Origin: Candidatus Gastranaerophilales bacterium
Lineage (GTDB): Bacteria > Cyanobacteriota > Vampirovibrionia > Gastranaerophilales > Gastranaerophilaceae
DNA: 64,000 bases
Reading direction: 5' to 3'
Assembly: GCA_910587815.1 (NCBI GenBank)
Contig: CAJUNK010000004.1
Coordinates: 1 to 64,000 of the forward strand
Below are positions 34,950-44,073 of the stretch, piece by piece (positions within the stretch are counted from its first letter, which is position 1; the number at the start of each line of letters is the position of its first letter). Under the pieces are notes generated by a model, which did no database searches, was not told the origin of the DNA, and worked only from the letters and a program-made list of their open reading frames with translations. The position numbers and the translations under genes were made by a program.

Positions 34950-36320
34950 ATGAAAAAAATAAATATAATAGGCGGGGGATTGGCAGGATCTGAAGCTGCA
35001 TTATACCTTGCAAACAGTGGATATAGCGTAAATTTATATGAAATGCGCCCTAAAAAACAAACAGGAGCCCACAATAGCGCGGATTTTGCAGAGTTTGTAT
35101 GTTCAAATAGCCTTGGCAGTATGGCTTTAACGTCTGCAAGCGGATTATTAAAAAAAGAGATTGAGATTTTAGGTTCAAATCTAATAAATTTTGCTAAAAA
35201 TCATTCTGTTCCTGCGGGAAATTCCCTTGCAATAGACAGATATGGTTTCAGCAACGCTGTCACAGAGGCTATTAAAAAAAATCACAATATCAAAATCATA
35301 AATGAAGAAGTGGAAGTAATCCCAAATGACCCTGATAGTATTACCCTTATTGCAACAGGCCCTCTTACAAGTAGAGCCTTATGTGCGAATATAAAAGAAG
35401 AATTTGGGGAAGCACATTTTAATTTTTTTGATGCAATAGCGCCAATTGTAAAAAAAGAAAGTATAGATTTTGACACAGCCTTTTACGGCGCCAGATGGGG
35501 GAAAGGGGAACCCGATTTTATAAATTGCCCGATGGAAAAAGAAGATTATGAAAAATTTTATGATATTTTAATTAATTCAGAAAAGATTGAACTAAAAGAT
35601 TTTGAAAAGGATTTATTTCAAAACAATCCAAAATTTTTTGAAGGCTGTATGCCAATTGAGGCTATGGCAAAAAGGGGCGCAGATACTTTGCGTTTTGGCC
35701 CGATGAAACCTGTAGGGCTTTTTGATGGTAGAAAATTTAAAAATGAAGAAGAAAAACAAAGGTGTAAAAAACAGCAGTTTTATGCGGTTGTGCAATTGCG
35801 CCAAGATAATAAAGAGGCCGATTTATATAATTTAGTAGGATTTCAGACAAATTTAAAATGGGGAGAACAAAAAAAGCTGGTTCAATCAATTCCAGGACTT
35901 CAAAATGCTGAAATTGTAAGATATGGCGTAATGCATGCAAACACTTTTATAAACAGTCCAAACATTTTAAATAAACACTTGCAGACAAAAACAAGGAAAA
36001 ATTTATTTTTTGCAGGACAATTAACAGGGGTGGAAGGATACACAGAAAGCATTGCAACAGGATTGTTTGCTGCAATTAATATAAAAAGATATATTGAAGA
36101 CAAACCTTTAATTCAACTTGAAGCTAAAAGTATGCTTGGCGCTTTGATTGATTATATAACATTTAGCGAACACAAACATTTTCAACCAGTTAATTCAAAT
36201 TGGGGAATAGTTGAAGATATGGAAATGCCAAGGCATATAAGGAAAAATAAAGAAGAAAAAAATACATTATATTCAAATCGTGCAATTGAATATATTAATA
36301 ATTTGAAAAATATGCTATAA
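34950..36320 (+). CDS. trmFO: TrmFO, folate-dependent tRNA m5U54 methyltransferase
   Basis: 456 residues. FAD-binding GGGLAGSEAALYLA at the N-terminus, the Cys in FVCSNSLGS, and the mid-protein RWGKGEPDFINCPM and LRFGPMKPVGL motifs. The late TGVEGYTESIATG is shared with GidA-type proteins. Methylates U54 of tRNA using methylenetetrahydrofolate and FADH2. GAGGGAGA six bases before the ATG is a strong SD. Divergent from rlmN, so two RNA-methylation genes share one promoter region. Confidence 0.95.
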   Translation: MKKINIIGGGLAGSEAALYLANSGYSVNLYEMRPKKQTGAHNSADFAEFVCSNSLGSMALTSASGLLKKEIEILGSNLINFAKNHSVPAGNSLAIDRYGFSNAVTEAIKKNHNIKIINEEVEVIPNDPDSITLIATGPLTSRALCANIKEEFGEAHFNFFDAIAPIVKKESIDFDTAFYGARWGKGEPDFINCPMEKEDYEKFYDILINSEKIELKDFEKDLFQNNPKFFEGCMPIEAMAKRGADTLRFGPMKPVGLFDGRKFKNEEEKQRCKKQQFYAVVQLRQDNKEADLYNLVGFQTNLKWGEQKKLVQSIPGLQNAEIVRYGVMHANTFINSPNILNKHLQTKTRKNLFFAGQLTGVEGYTESIATGLFAAINIKRYIEDKPLIQLEAKSMLGALIDYITFSEHKHFQPVNSNWGIVEDMEMPRHIRKNKEEKNTLYSNRAIEYINNLKNML

Positions 36321-36365
36321 CATATAGGTTAATAAGTTAAAAAATAAAAACGGAGTACGATTTTT

Positions 36366-37832
36366 ATGGAAATTTTTGTTAAAAATCCGCTAGACACAGA
36401 ATTATCTGCGGATGTTATCATCACAGGCTTTTATGAAAATGACAAAGAATTAAGCGAAATTCAAAAAGGTTTGGATGAAAAATTTAATGGCGTTATTTCA
36501 AAGAATATTCTTGGAATTGAGAATTTTAAAGGAAAATACCTTGAAACATTCAGTGTTCCTGTGGCAGGCAAGAAAATTTTAGCAGTAGGCCTTGGTAAAA
36601 AAGAAGAATTTAATAATGACAAGGTAAGGGAAATTGCTGCAAAAACGATTAAAACAACAGAAAAATTAAGCAAAAATAAAACTGTTGCATATAATATTCA
36701 AAACAATGGTTCTATGTGCTGCTGCAAAATTGCCTACAATATAGCCCTTGGAACTATTATGGGTGAATATGATTTTGATAAATATAAAAGTAAAAAAAAT
36801 GAAGAAAAGATAACTACCGTAGAAATTTTACATGCTAAACCTGAAAAATTAACCCCTGTCGTTGAAAAAGCTAAAATCACAGGGGACGCTATGAATTTCA
36901 CAAAAGATTTAATCTTTGAACCGGCTGAATATGCAACACCAACCAAAATTTCAGAGATTGCATCAAACCTTGCATCTGAAAATGGCCTCAAGATAAGGGT
37001 TTACAATAAAGATGAATTAAAAAATATGAATTTTAATGCATTTTTAGCCGTAGGCCAAGGCAGTGTACAAGAACCAAAGATGATACATTTAAAATATACC
37101 CCAGCAAATGGTGCAAAGAAAAAGATTGCAATTATAGGCAAAGGTATAACTTTTGATTCAGGAGGTTTAGATATTAAACCGCCAGCTTCAATGCTTACAA
37201 TGAAAACCGATATGTCAGGATGTGCCTGCGTTTTAGGTGTTATGAAGGCAATTTCTAAATTAAAACCTGATGTTGAAGTGCACATGATATCAGCACTTTG
37301 TGAAAATATGCCATCAGGAAGCAGCTATAAAGTGGGCGATGTTTTAATTGCAAAAAATGGGAAAACAATTGAGGTGGATAACACAGATGCAGAAGGACGC
37401 CTAACCCTTGCTGATGCATTAACATTTGCTGATGAATTAAATGTAGATGAAGTAATAGATGTTGCAACCCTTACAGGGGCTGTAATTGTAGCACTTGGAA
37501 ATACCATTACAGGTATTATGGGAAATGATGAAGAATTTGTAAAAGAAATTATTGAAGATGGAAAAGAGGCTGGTGAAACTTTGTGGCAGCTTCCCGTTTT
37601 TGATGATATGCAGGAAAATTTAAAATCTGACATTGCAGATATGAGAAATACAGGTTCTAGATATGCAGGTTCTTCTGTTGCAGCTAGATTTTTATCCAAT
37701 TTCACAAATGCCAAAAAATGGGTGCATTTAGATATTGCAGGAACAGCATTTATTGATAAACCATATAAAGAATTGTCAAAAGGCGCTACTGCTGCAATGG
37801 TAAGAACATTAATCAAACACATTACAAAATAA
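36366..37832 (+). CDS. pepA: Leucyl aminopeptidase (M17)
   Basis: 488 residues. N-terminal regulatory domain (about 1-160), then the catalytic domain with GKGITFDSGGLDIKP (Lys and Asp metal ligands), MKTDMSG, and the invariant NTDAEGRLTLADAL with both Asp/Glu ligands and the bicarbonate Arg. Cytosolic di-metal exopeptidase that removes N-terminal residues. The two Cys-rich stretch SMCCCK (about 116-122) is unusual for the family. Ends in a clear terminator. Confidence 0.94.
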   Translation: MEIFVKNPLDTELSADVIITGFYENDKELSEIQKGLDEKFNGVISKNILGIENFKGKYLETFSVPVAGKKILAVGLGKKEEFNNDKVREIAAKTIKTTEKLSKNKTVAYNIQNNGSMCCCKIAYNIALGTIMGEYDFDKYKSKKNEEKITTVEILHAKPEKLTPVVEKAKITGDAMNFTKDLIFEPAEYATPTKISEIASNLASENGLKIRVYNKDELKNMNFNAFLAVGQGSVQEPKMIHLKYTPANGAKKKIAIIGKGITFDSGGLDIKPPASMLTMKTDMSGCACVLGVMKAISKLKPDVEVHMISALCENMPSGSSYKVGDVLIAKNGKTIEVDNTDAEGRLTLADALTFADELNVDEVIDVATLTGAVIVALGNTITGIMGNDEEFVKEIIEDGKEAGETLWQLPVFDDMQENLKSDIADMRNTGSRYAGSSVAARFLSNFTNAKKWVHLDIAGTAFIDKPYKELSKGATAAMVRTLIKHITK

Positions 37833-37854
37833 TAATAAATTTTGATAAATAAAG

Positions 37855-37884
37855 GCGGCCTTGTTATTTTAGCAGGCCGCTTTT
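37855..37884 (+). terminator. Intrinsic terminator of pepA
   Basis: GCGGCCT (37855-37861) pairs with AGGCCGC (37874-37880), followed by TTTT. Confidence 0.8.
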
Positions 37885-38042
37885 CATATATTTTTATATG
37901 CATTTTATATACATTTATCCAGACTTTTGTAAATTTTTGTAACAATATATTAATTTTCCTATTATTGTAAGCAAGAGCAAATTTGCAGGGGTTTTTTGTA
38001 AGTACGTTTAATAATAGCTTTAGGGCTTAAAAAGGGAATAAA

Positions 38043-38933
38043 ATGAGTTCAAATTCCGCAAGTTTAGGTGTATCAACAATTATAAAACCATTGCAAAATG
38101 TACAGACAAATGCATCTGTACAAAAACCGAATGCGCCCAAAGCACCATCAGTAGAAAATAAAGCAGAACCCGCAAAAACCGATAAAGAGAATACAAACAA
38201 GGGTGATACATTTATTATTGCAGGAAAAGAAATAAAGAAAAAAGATGCAGTTAAATATGGTAGTGGAGCAGCTATAGGCCTTGGCACACTTATTGCAGCA
38301 AGCGCAGCATTTAAAAAGGGAAAAATAATAAACGGTGAAAATTCTAAATTTTTCTCAAATATTTCAGAAGGCCTAAAGGCAATATTTACAAAGGCAGGTA
38401 AGGAAAAATACCAAAAGGCTATAGAAAATATTGCAAATAATACATCAGATGCTGCATCTACTGCCAGCAAAAGTAAAAAACGTCTATTTAAAAGCAAACA
38501 TAAAGGCGCACAAAATGCACCCCAGGCGCCTGTTCCAACAAAAGAAGATGTGGTTAAAGATTTAATTAGCGAATATAATAAGGGCGACAAGGAAGCGCAA
38601 AAGATTGTAAAAGACATTGTAGATAATGCTCAAAAGCGCACTTTAAGTGAAAATATAGATAAAATTTATGAAAAAATGGAGCCTGAAATTGCAACAATTT
38701 TAGGAGATGATTTTAAAAATGCTTTAATTAAATTACAAAAAGAAAGCGGTTCAATTTCTAGCACAGATGCAATTTTAAAACTTGGGCAAGAATTTTCAGC
38801 AGATGAATTAAAGAAAATTATGACATCAAAAGACGGCACCAAAAAACTTGTTGAATATGTAAAAACAGGACAAGTTTTATCAGATGCGGCAAATGCTTCA
38901 AAAAAGCTTTTGCAATCTATTATTAATGCATAG
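38043..38933 (+). CDS. Unknown protein, 296 aa
   Basis: Low-complexity Pro/Lys/Asn/Ala N-terminus (about 1-60). A single Gly/Ala hydrophobic segment (AVKYGSGAAIGLGTLIAASAA, about 76-95) could span or associate with a membrane. The remainder is charged helical, with two near-repeated helices near the C-terminus. AGGGA lies six bases before the ATG. Composition and the hydrophobic segment recall the 19235 and 40644 proteins, but no clear homology is visible. Family unknown. Confidence 0.6.
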   Translation: MSSNSASLGVSTIIKPLQNVQTNASVQKPNAPKAPSVENKAEPAKTDKENTNKGDTFIIAGKEIKKKDAVKYGSGAAIGLGTLIAASAAFKKGKIINGENSKFFSNISEGLKAIFTKAGKEKYQKAIENIANNTSDAASTASKSKKRLFKSKHKGAQNAPQAPVPTKEDVVKDLISEYNKGDKEAQKIVKDIVDNAQKRTLSENIDKIYEKMEPEIATILGDDFKNALIKLQKESGSISSTDAILKLGQEFSADELKKIMTSKDGTKKLVEYVKTGQVLSDAANASKKLLQSIINA

Positions 38934-38953
38934 TATTTTTTAAATAAACTGGA

Positions 38954-39814
38954 CTATGAAGGCTCTTTGGAAGGATTATTCACAACCACCTGCGGAAATG
39001 GTATTTCAATTCCAAGTTCATCAAATTTTTCCTTAATCAAAAGGTTAAACCTTCTTTTAACCTCCCACTGGGACTGTGGCGTGGTTTTTATCCTGCATTT
39101 AATTAAAATTGAAGAATCTAAAAAATCATCTAAACCCAATACTTCAATATCATCAAGTACATGGTTTTTATAGTATTCGTCATTTTTAAAATCTTCACCA
39201 AGAGCTTTTAAAACATCCATAACTCTTTTAATATCTTCTTTATAGGCAACGGTAACATTAAAAACGGCATAAGCAAAAATCCTTGTACGGTTTGAAATAA
39301 TATCGATAAGACCATTTCGGATAAAATGCTGTGTACCATCAAAAGCTCTTAATAAAATCATTGTCAGCGTTATACGCTCAACAGTTCCTTCCTTGCCAGA
39401 TATTACAACAACATCTCCCACGCGCACCTGGCCTGTTAAAAGAATATTTAAACCTGATATCACATCTTCCACAAACCTTTTTGCGCCAAAACCTATTGCA
39501 ATACCAAAAACCCCTGCTGTTGCAAGAATTGGTTTCATATCAATACCGATATCTTGCAAAATATTTGTGCCAAAGAAAAGAAATACAACAGTATCTGCCA
39601 CAGAAAGTAAAATCAGGCGTACAGTATTATATTGTTTTTGAACCTCTAAATCATCCAGTCTCAAAATTATTTTTTTAAATATTTTATTAATTAAAACGTT
39701 TGCAAGATTCAAAACAACAACAAACATAAGAAGCTCTGCCACTATTTTTAGCAAAAGAGGAATGTTGATTTTGCTCAAAATCAATAAAAGCACATTATTA
39801 AAAGCATTTTCCAT
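38954..39814 (-). CDS. MscS-family mechanosensitive channel
   Basis: 286 residues. Three predicted TM helices (about 15-40, 60-85, 90-125). TM3 and the pore have the Gly/Ala pattern ATAGVFGIAIGFGAKRFVEDVISG, then GDVVVISGKEGTVERITLTM (the beta-domain) and RNGLIDIISNRTR. C-terminal alpha/beta vestibule. Small-conductance osmotic safety valve of the inner membrane. Convergent with the unknown gene at 38043. Confidence 0.9.
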   Translation of the reverse strand: MENAFNNVLLLILSKINIPLLLKIVAELLMFVVVLNLANVLINKIFKKIILRLDDLEVQKQYNTVRLILLSVADTVVFLFFGTNILQDIGIDMKPILATAGVFGIAIGFGAKRFVEDVISGLNILLTGQVRVGDVVVISGKEGTVERITLTMILLRAFDGTQHFIRNGLIDIISNRTRIFAYAVFNVTVAYKEDIKRVMDVLKALGEDFKNDEYYKNHVLDDIEVLGLDDFLDSSILIKCRIKTTPQSQWEVKRRFNLLIKEKFDELGIEIPFPQVVVNNPSKEPS

Positions 39815-39963
39815 TATAAAATCCCTATTTTCTTTTATAAGAAATTATATCACAGCACAAAATTAAATCTTGAGATTAAGATAAATTAAACCATAAGACT
39901 AATCTTTTCACACAAAAAAGCATATAAACTTTTAATGGATAGAGGAGTTTAGTAATAAATCTT

Positions 39964-40641
39964 ATGGCAAACAAATTAGATGAAAAACATTATAGAAAAA
40001 CCGCTGTATCATTTTTAAATTCAATGATATCAAACAAAAATGATATCACACTATATATAGGCGCATCAAAAGCCTACAAAGGTTTAAAAGAATATAGTAA
40101 AGCAATAAAATATTTAAACCGTGCAAAAAATATTGACAGTTTAAACTTTGAGGTTTATTACGAACTTGGAATTAATTATCTTTTAAACGCAGAACCTTAT
40201 AAAGCCGTTCCTTGTTTTCAAACGGCAATAAAATTAAATCCAAAAAATTTAAATGCACAAGTTCAATTAGCCATAGCCCATGAATTATTAGATGAGCCTG
40301 AGATGGCGCTTATGATTTATGAAAAAATTTTAGAAGAAAAGCCGGAATTCATTCTTTGCTATAATCACAAGGCAGGACTTTATATGCAGCTTGGAGAATT
40401 TGAAGAGGCTGCAAGAGTTTTCAAGCAAATTTTAAAAATTAACCCAAATTATTTTAGGGCAAATCTTGGACTTGGAATTTGTTTTGACAAACTTGAGCGC
40501 AAACATTTTGCGGTTAGATATTATAAAAAATATATAGCAAAAAAGCCAAATTCTGATACAACAAAAGCACTTGTTGGAAGAATTGTAGAAATATATTCTA
40601 AAAAATCTAACGCACAAAAAAGGCTGCAAGTGGTTTCTTAA
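39964..40641 (+). CDS. TPR-repeat protein
   Basis: 225 residues made almost wholly of about five TPR units (about 20-205), e.g. ALYIGASKAYKGLKEYS-like helix A, FEVYYELGINYLLNAEPYK, LNAQVQLAIAHELLDEPEM, YNHKAGLYMQLGEFEE, FRANLGLGICFDKLERKHF. No signal peptide, so cytoplasmic. A GAGGAG lies 18-23 bases before the ATG inside a five-codon frame (ATG at 39936) whose own ATG sits six bases after a TATAAA, a possible mini-leader. Confidence 0.8.
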   Translation: MANKLDEKHYRKTAVSFLNSMISNKNDITLYIGASKAYKGLKEYSKAIKYLNRAKNIDSLNFEVYYELGINYLLNAEPYKAVPCFQTAIKLNPKNLNAQVQLAIAHELLDEPEMALMIYEKILEEKPEFILCYNHKAGLYMQLGEFEEAARVFKQILKINPNYFRANLGLGICFDKLERKHFAVRYYKKYIAKKPNSDTTKALVGRIVEIYSKKSNAQKRLQVVS

Positions 40642-40643
40642 TT

Positions 40644-41693
40644 TTAGGCTTGTTTATTTAATTCATTTTGAATATTGTGCATATTTTGATTTTGGTTAGA
40701 TGCAGAGCTTTTATAGGAACCAAGAAAATTTTGGAATACCATTCTTTGTCCTGTATTTAAAGTATTAAGTGCACTTGGCATTGGGCGATTCGGAACACCT
40801 GAATTTGGATTTTCGTATGATGTTTTAAGTGCGCCATCCCCGCTAAAATATTTGTCTTTTGTCATCTTTTCGTTTAATTTTGGCAAGCCAAAACCAAGGA
40901 AACCAGCAACAGCAATTAATGCAAATGTTTCAAATTTGGCACTTATGCCCTTTGCAAATTTAGACACAGGATTTGTATCAGAATCTTTTAGGGCATTGGA
41001 AAGATTAGTAAATGCTTCATCACTAGCGTTTTTCTTCTTGATTTCGCTAATAATTTCGCTGCCTGGTTTTGTAAAATCAAAATCCTTACCAAGAAGCTTT
41101 TTGGCAGCTTTTGTTAATGCACCGTCTTCACGTTTTCCTTTGAATAGAGAGTTTGGCTTTGCCTTGTCAAATGTTAAGACCTTACCAACATCTCCATGGT
41201 TTTTATCTACATAATCTAAAAATCTTGTAATGGTTTCTTTGCTGTCAATATTTGCATAATTTGCAGTGATATCTTCAGCTGAAAATGCAGTTGTGCCCTT
41301 CTGTTGGAAATAACCCAGAGCCTTTTTAAATTTATTCGCATCTTCAGGGATATTGGTAAAGGTTAACGGAAGCCCGGATTTTTTAGCCATTAAACTGCAA
41401 GCACCAGCTTTGATGGCTTTCATTGCAAAACATATTGTAAATAAAGTTACAATATCACGTCTTAAAATTTCACTTCTTTCATCATTATCACGGGCTTTTA
41501 AAAATCTTGGAATCAGTGTGCAGGAATATACCATGGTTAAAAACGCACCCCTGGCACAGTTTACACCGCGACCTTCTGTGAATTTATTTATTTTTGATGA
41601 TAAACTGCCATTTTTTTGCACGTTTCTGCCAAGGTTTGTCATACCTTCACTTAATACGTTTGAAACTTTCGGAGCTATGTTACTTATTCTCAT
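40644..41693 (-). CDS. Unknown membrane-associated protein, 349 aa
   Basis: N-terminal polar region, a hydrophobic stretch at about 49-110 (ARGAFLTMVYSCTLIPRFL ... DIVTLFTICFAMKAIKAGAC) giving two candidate TM helices, a charged middle, another hydrophobic helix at about 255-275 (FALIAVAGFLGFGLPKL), and an Asn/Gln-rich tail. The ATG lies 14 bp inside the end of the upstream gene, so the two are translationally coupled. Family not recognised. Confidence 0.6.
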   Translation of the reverse strand: MRISNIAPKVSNVLSEGMTNLGRNVQKNGSLSSKINKFTEGRGVNCARGAFLTMVYSCTLIPRFLKARDNDERSEILRRDIVTLFTICFAMKAIKAGACSLMAKKSGLPLTFTNIPEDANKFKKALGYFQQKGTTAFSAEDITANYANIDSKETITRFLDYVDKNHGDVGKVLTFDKAKPNSLFKGKREDGALTKAAKKLLGKDFDFTKPGSEIISEIKKKNASDEAFTNLSNALKDSDTNPVSKFAKGISAKFETFALIAVAGFLGFGLPKLNEKMTKDKYFSGDGALKTSYENPNSGVPNRPMPSALNTLNTGQRMVFQNFLGSYKSSASNQNQNMHNIQNELNKQA

Positions 41694-42816
41694 TCACAGC
41701 TCCTTTTCTTTGTTGGTTTACTTGTGCATATATTGCATCTGTTTCAGGGTTTGTTGCATTTCTTGTATATAGTTTTGGAATTATACACATAAATAAGCTA
41801 GTTGCAACAACCATTGCAACATTTGTAATAAACCTTGTGGCAATACGATTATCTTTGAAGCTGTCAATAAATTTGGCTGCAATAATCTTTCCTGAAGCTT
41901 TTGCATCTTTCCTTTGTGCTGATACATATTGTTTTGTAAAATCATCAGAATAATTTTTCAAATCATCGACAATATCATCAATTTTCCATTCTTTGCTGCC
42001 AACTTTTGCTGTTAAGAAATTGCCCCATCCATTTGTTCTTGCCTTTTTATCTGCAACAAATTTAGAGCTTAATTTAGAAATTATTTCATCCTTTGAATCA
42101 ACTTCTTTTCCAAAAACTTTTACTCTTTTATTAAACATACTTTGGAAAAAGTTTCTTTTTGGGGTATCAGGATGTTCAGAACGCATCATTAATTCAACAT
42201 ATTCATCAATATTAACAGGGGTGTCGCTAGTTTGATAATTATTAAAAATATCTTTAAATACATCTTTATAGAAAGCTTTTTTAATTGTATTGCAAGCTTC
42301 TTTGGCTTCATTGGCGCTCATATTTTTAAAGCCGTTTTTAAACTCATTTTGGCTCAAATTATCAATTGTGCCTTTCATAATATCACTAAATGCTGCGATA
42401 TTATCCACAGGCACTCTGTTTGCAGTGCCAGAAAACCTTGATGCACCTGCTAAAACAAGGGCAGGAATTGTAAACATACTGGGGCCTGTTGTAAATTCAC
42501 GTATTGCAACTTCAACCGCTGCTTTATAATTATTTTTTCCTGTTATATCTTTGTTTCTATCTAATGCAGCATAGGTTCTTGGGAAATTTGTGCCAAGCAT
42601 ATCTTGCACTGTAAAGGATGCTGCAACACCACCACGTGCTATTGCAGCCCAAAAATCAATCAAACTTGTGGTTGGGTCTAATCCTTTAAAAGAAGGTGTA
42701 CTAATGTTTTGAGACAAGAAATTATTTCTTTGCACAGGAAACTTTGCCGCTTGGGCATTTTTATTTTTTTGGATGTTGTTGTTAGCAATTATATTGTCTG
42801 TGCTTCGTACCTTCAT
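41680..42816 (-). CDS. Unknown membrane-associated protein, 378 aa
   Basis: From the ATG at 42816 (GGGAAG four bases upstream); frames to 42882 add a Cys/Pro-rich stretch without an RBS. The N-terminus is Asn/Gln-rich and carries STPSFKG (about 45-51). Hydrophobic segments lie at about 115-135 (TGPSMFTIPALVLAGASRF) and 340-358 (ITNVAMVVATSLFMCIIP). Together with the overlapping downstream gene it shares a layout of polar N-terminus, hydrophobic core, Lys-rich middle and hydrophobic C-terminal helix, so they may form a complex. Function unknown. Confidence 0.6.
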   Translation of the reverse strand: MKVRSTDNIIANNNIQKNKNAQAAKFPVQRNNFLSQNISTPSFKGLDPTTSLIDFWAAIARGGVAASFTVQDMLGTNFPRTYAALDRNKDITGKNNYKAAVEVAIREFTTGPSMFTIPALVLAGASRFSGTANRVPVDNIAAFSDIMKGTIDNLSQNEFKNGFKNMSANEAKEACNTIKKAFYKDVFKDIFNNYQTSDTPVNIDEYVELMMRSEHPDTPKRNFFQSMFNKRVKVFGKEVDSKDEIISKLSSKFVADKKARTNGWGNFLTAKVGSKEWKIDDIVDDLKNYSDDFTKQYVSAQRKDAKASGKIIAAKFIDSFKDNRIATRFITNVAMVVATSLFMCIIPKLYTRNATNPETDAIYAQVNQQRKGAVNENK

Positions 42817-43095
42817 AAACTTCCCATAAAAGTCATTTAAAGATGGCATGAAAAATAGGCCACAGGGTATATAACACATCAAAAAAATAATAATTGCTAG
42901 TAATTAAGTGTAATTTAAACAAAAATTTACAGTTTCTTAACACTTTTTTATAAAAATAGTTCTACAGAATTAGTAGTTTTTTAAATACTACAAATAAACA
43001 ATACTACCCAAAAGGAGAGGTTATTTTTAGGTTATCTTGTTTTAAATTAAATTACGAAAATTAAACATATACCGAACAGGAGAAATTAAAAAACA

Positions 43096-43185
43096 ATGAA
43101 ATTATCTTTATATACATTCACAAGCTTTTATTTACTTGGTCTTTGGGCTGTTTTTTCAATGCTTACATTTATAATCCTAAAGTAA
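43096..43185 (+). CDS. 29-residue single-helix membrane peptide (candidate)
   Basis: ATG at 43096 opens a 29-codon frame (MKLSLYTFTSFYL ... TFIILK, TAA at 43183-43185) that is one hydrophobic helix with a Lys at each end. CAGGAGA lies 12 bases upstream, a little far. It overlaps the convergent ribF 3' end by 17 bp. Resembles the small single-TM accessory peptides of membrane complexes in shape only. Confidence 0.4.
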   Translation: MKLSLYTFTSFYLLGLWAVFSMLTFIILK

Positions 43186-44071
43186 GTACGCATTCTATGT
43201 CACCAGCTATCGCGGTTTTTAATTCTTCCAGGTTATTAAACCTTTTTTCTTCTCTTATTGGAGATTTAAAATAAATTTTAATGTTTTCCCCATAAATATC
43301 TTTATTGAAATCCAAAATATGCGCCTCTAAAACGGGTGTTTTACCATCAACCGTTGGTTTTATACCCCAATTTAAAACTGCTTTGTATTTTTTCCCTTCA
43401 TATTCAACAAGAACAAAATAAACACCATAAGGGGGCTGCACTATATTATCAGGCATTTTTATATTTGCTGTTTTGTATCCCAAATTTCTTGCAAGCTGCA
43501 TGCCTTTAATTACCATGCCTGATATATTAAAATCGTACCCTAAAAGATTGCTTGCTTCTTTTATATATCCTTTTTGAATAAATTTTTTAATATTTGTGCT
43601 TGAAATAAGAGTATTATCAAGCCTCATTTTTTCAATTTCAATATATTTATATCCAAGGCTTTCATTTGCATATAAAAATTCGCTGTTTCCCATTTTATTT
43701 TTGCCAAATGTATGGTTAAAACCTGTTACAATAAATTTTGGAGAAAAATATTTTATCAATACATCATTTAAATATTCTTTTGCGGTAAGATTTTTAAAAT
43801 CTTCAAAATCAAGCACATAGGCATAATCTACATTTATTTTTGAAATTAATTCAAGCCTATCATTTAATGTTTGAATGTTTATATTTTTTTCTTTATCAAA
43901 ATAACCGCCAGGACTTTTTTTAAATGTAATTACGGCAGATTTTAAATTATTTTCTTTTGCTAAATTTACACAGGTATTTATAATTTTTTTATGTGCAATA
44001 TGCACCCCGTCAAAAAAACCAAGTGCCAATGATAAATCTTTATTTTCAGAAAGGGAATTTAAAATTTCCAT
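43169..44071 (-). CDS. ribF: RibF, riboflavin kinase/FAD synthetase
   Basis: 300 residues, two domains. The N-terminal FMN adenylyltransferase (about 1-180) has GFFDGVHIAHK (HxGH-like) and GFNHTFGKNKMG. The C-terminal riboflavin kinase barrel (about 185-298) has GKGMQLARNLGYKTANI-like KGMQLARNLGYKTAN, WGIKPTVDGKTPVLEAHI. It converts riboflavin to FMN and FAD. The ATG starts two bases after the relA stop, so it is an operon with relA. Confidence 0.94.
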   Translation of the reverse strand: MEILNSLSENKDLSLALGFFDGVHIAHKKIINTCVNLAKENNLKSAVITFKKSPGGYFDKEKNINIQTLNDRLELISKINVDYAYVLDFEDFKNLTAKEYLNDVLIKYFSPKFIVTGFNHTFGKNKMGNSEFLYANESLGYKYIEIEKMRLDNTLISSTNIKKFIQKGYIKEASNLLGYDFNISGMVIKGMQLARNLGYKTANIKMPDNIVQPPYGVYFVLVEYEGKKYKAVLNWGIKPTVDGKTPVLEAHILDFNKDIYGENIKIYFKSPIREEKRFNNLEELKTAIAGDIECVLTLGL

Positions 44072-44073
44072 AG

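Noticed and set aside
38027..38617. 196-codon minus-strand frame
   Set aside because: It mirrors the Lys/Ala-rich gene at 38043 and lacks an RBS and any family motif.
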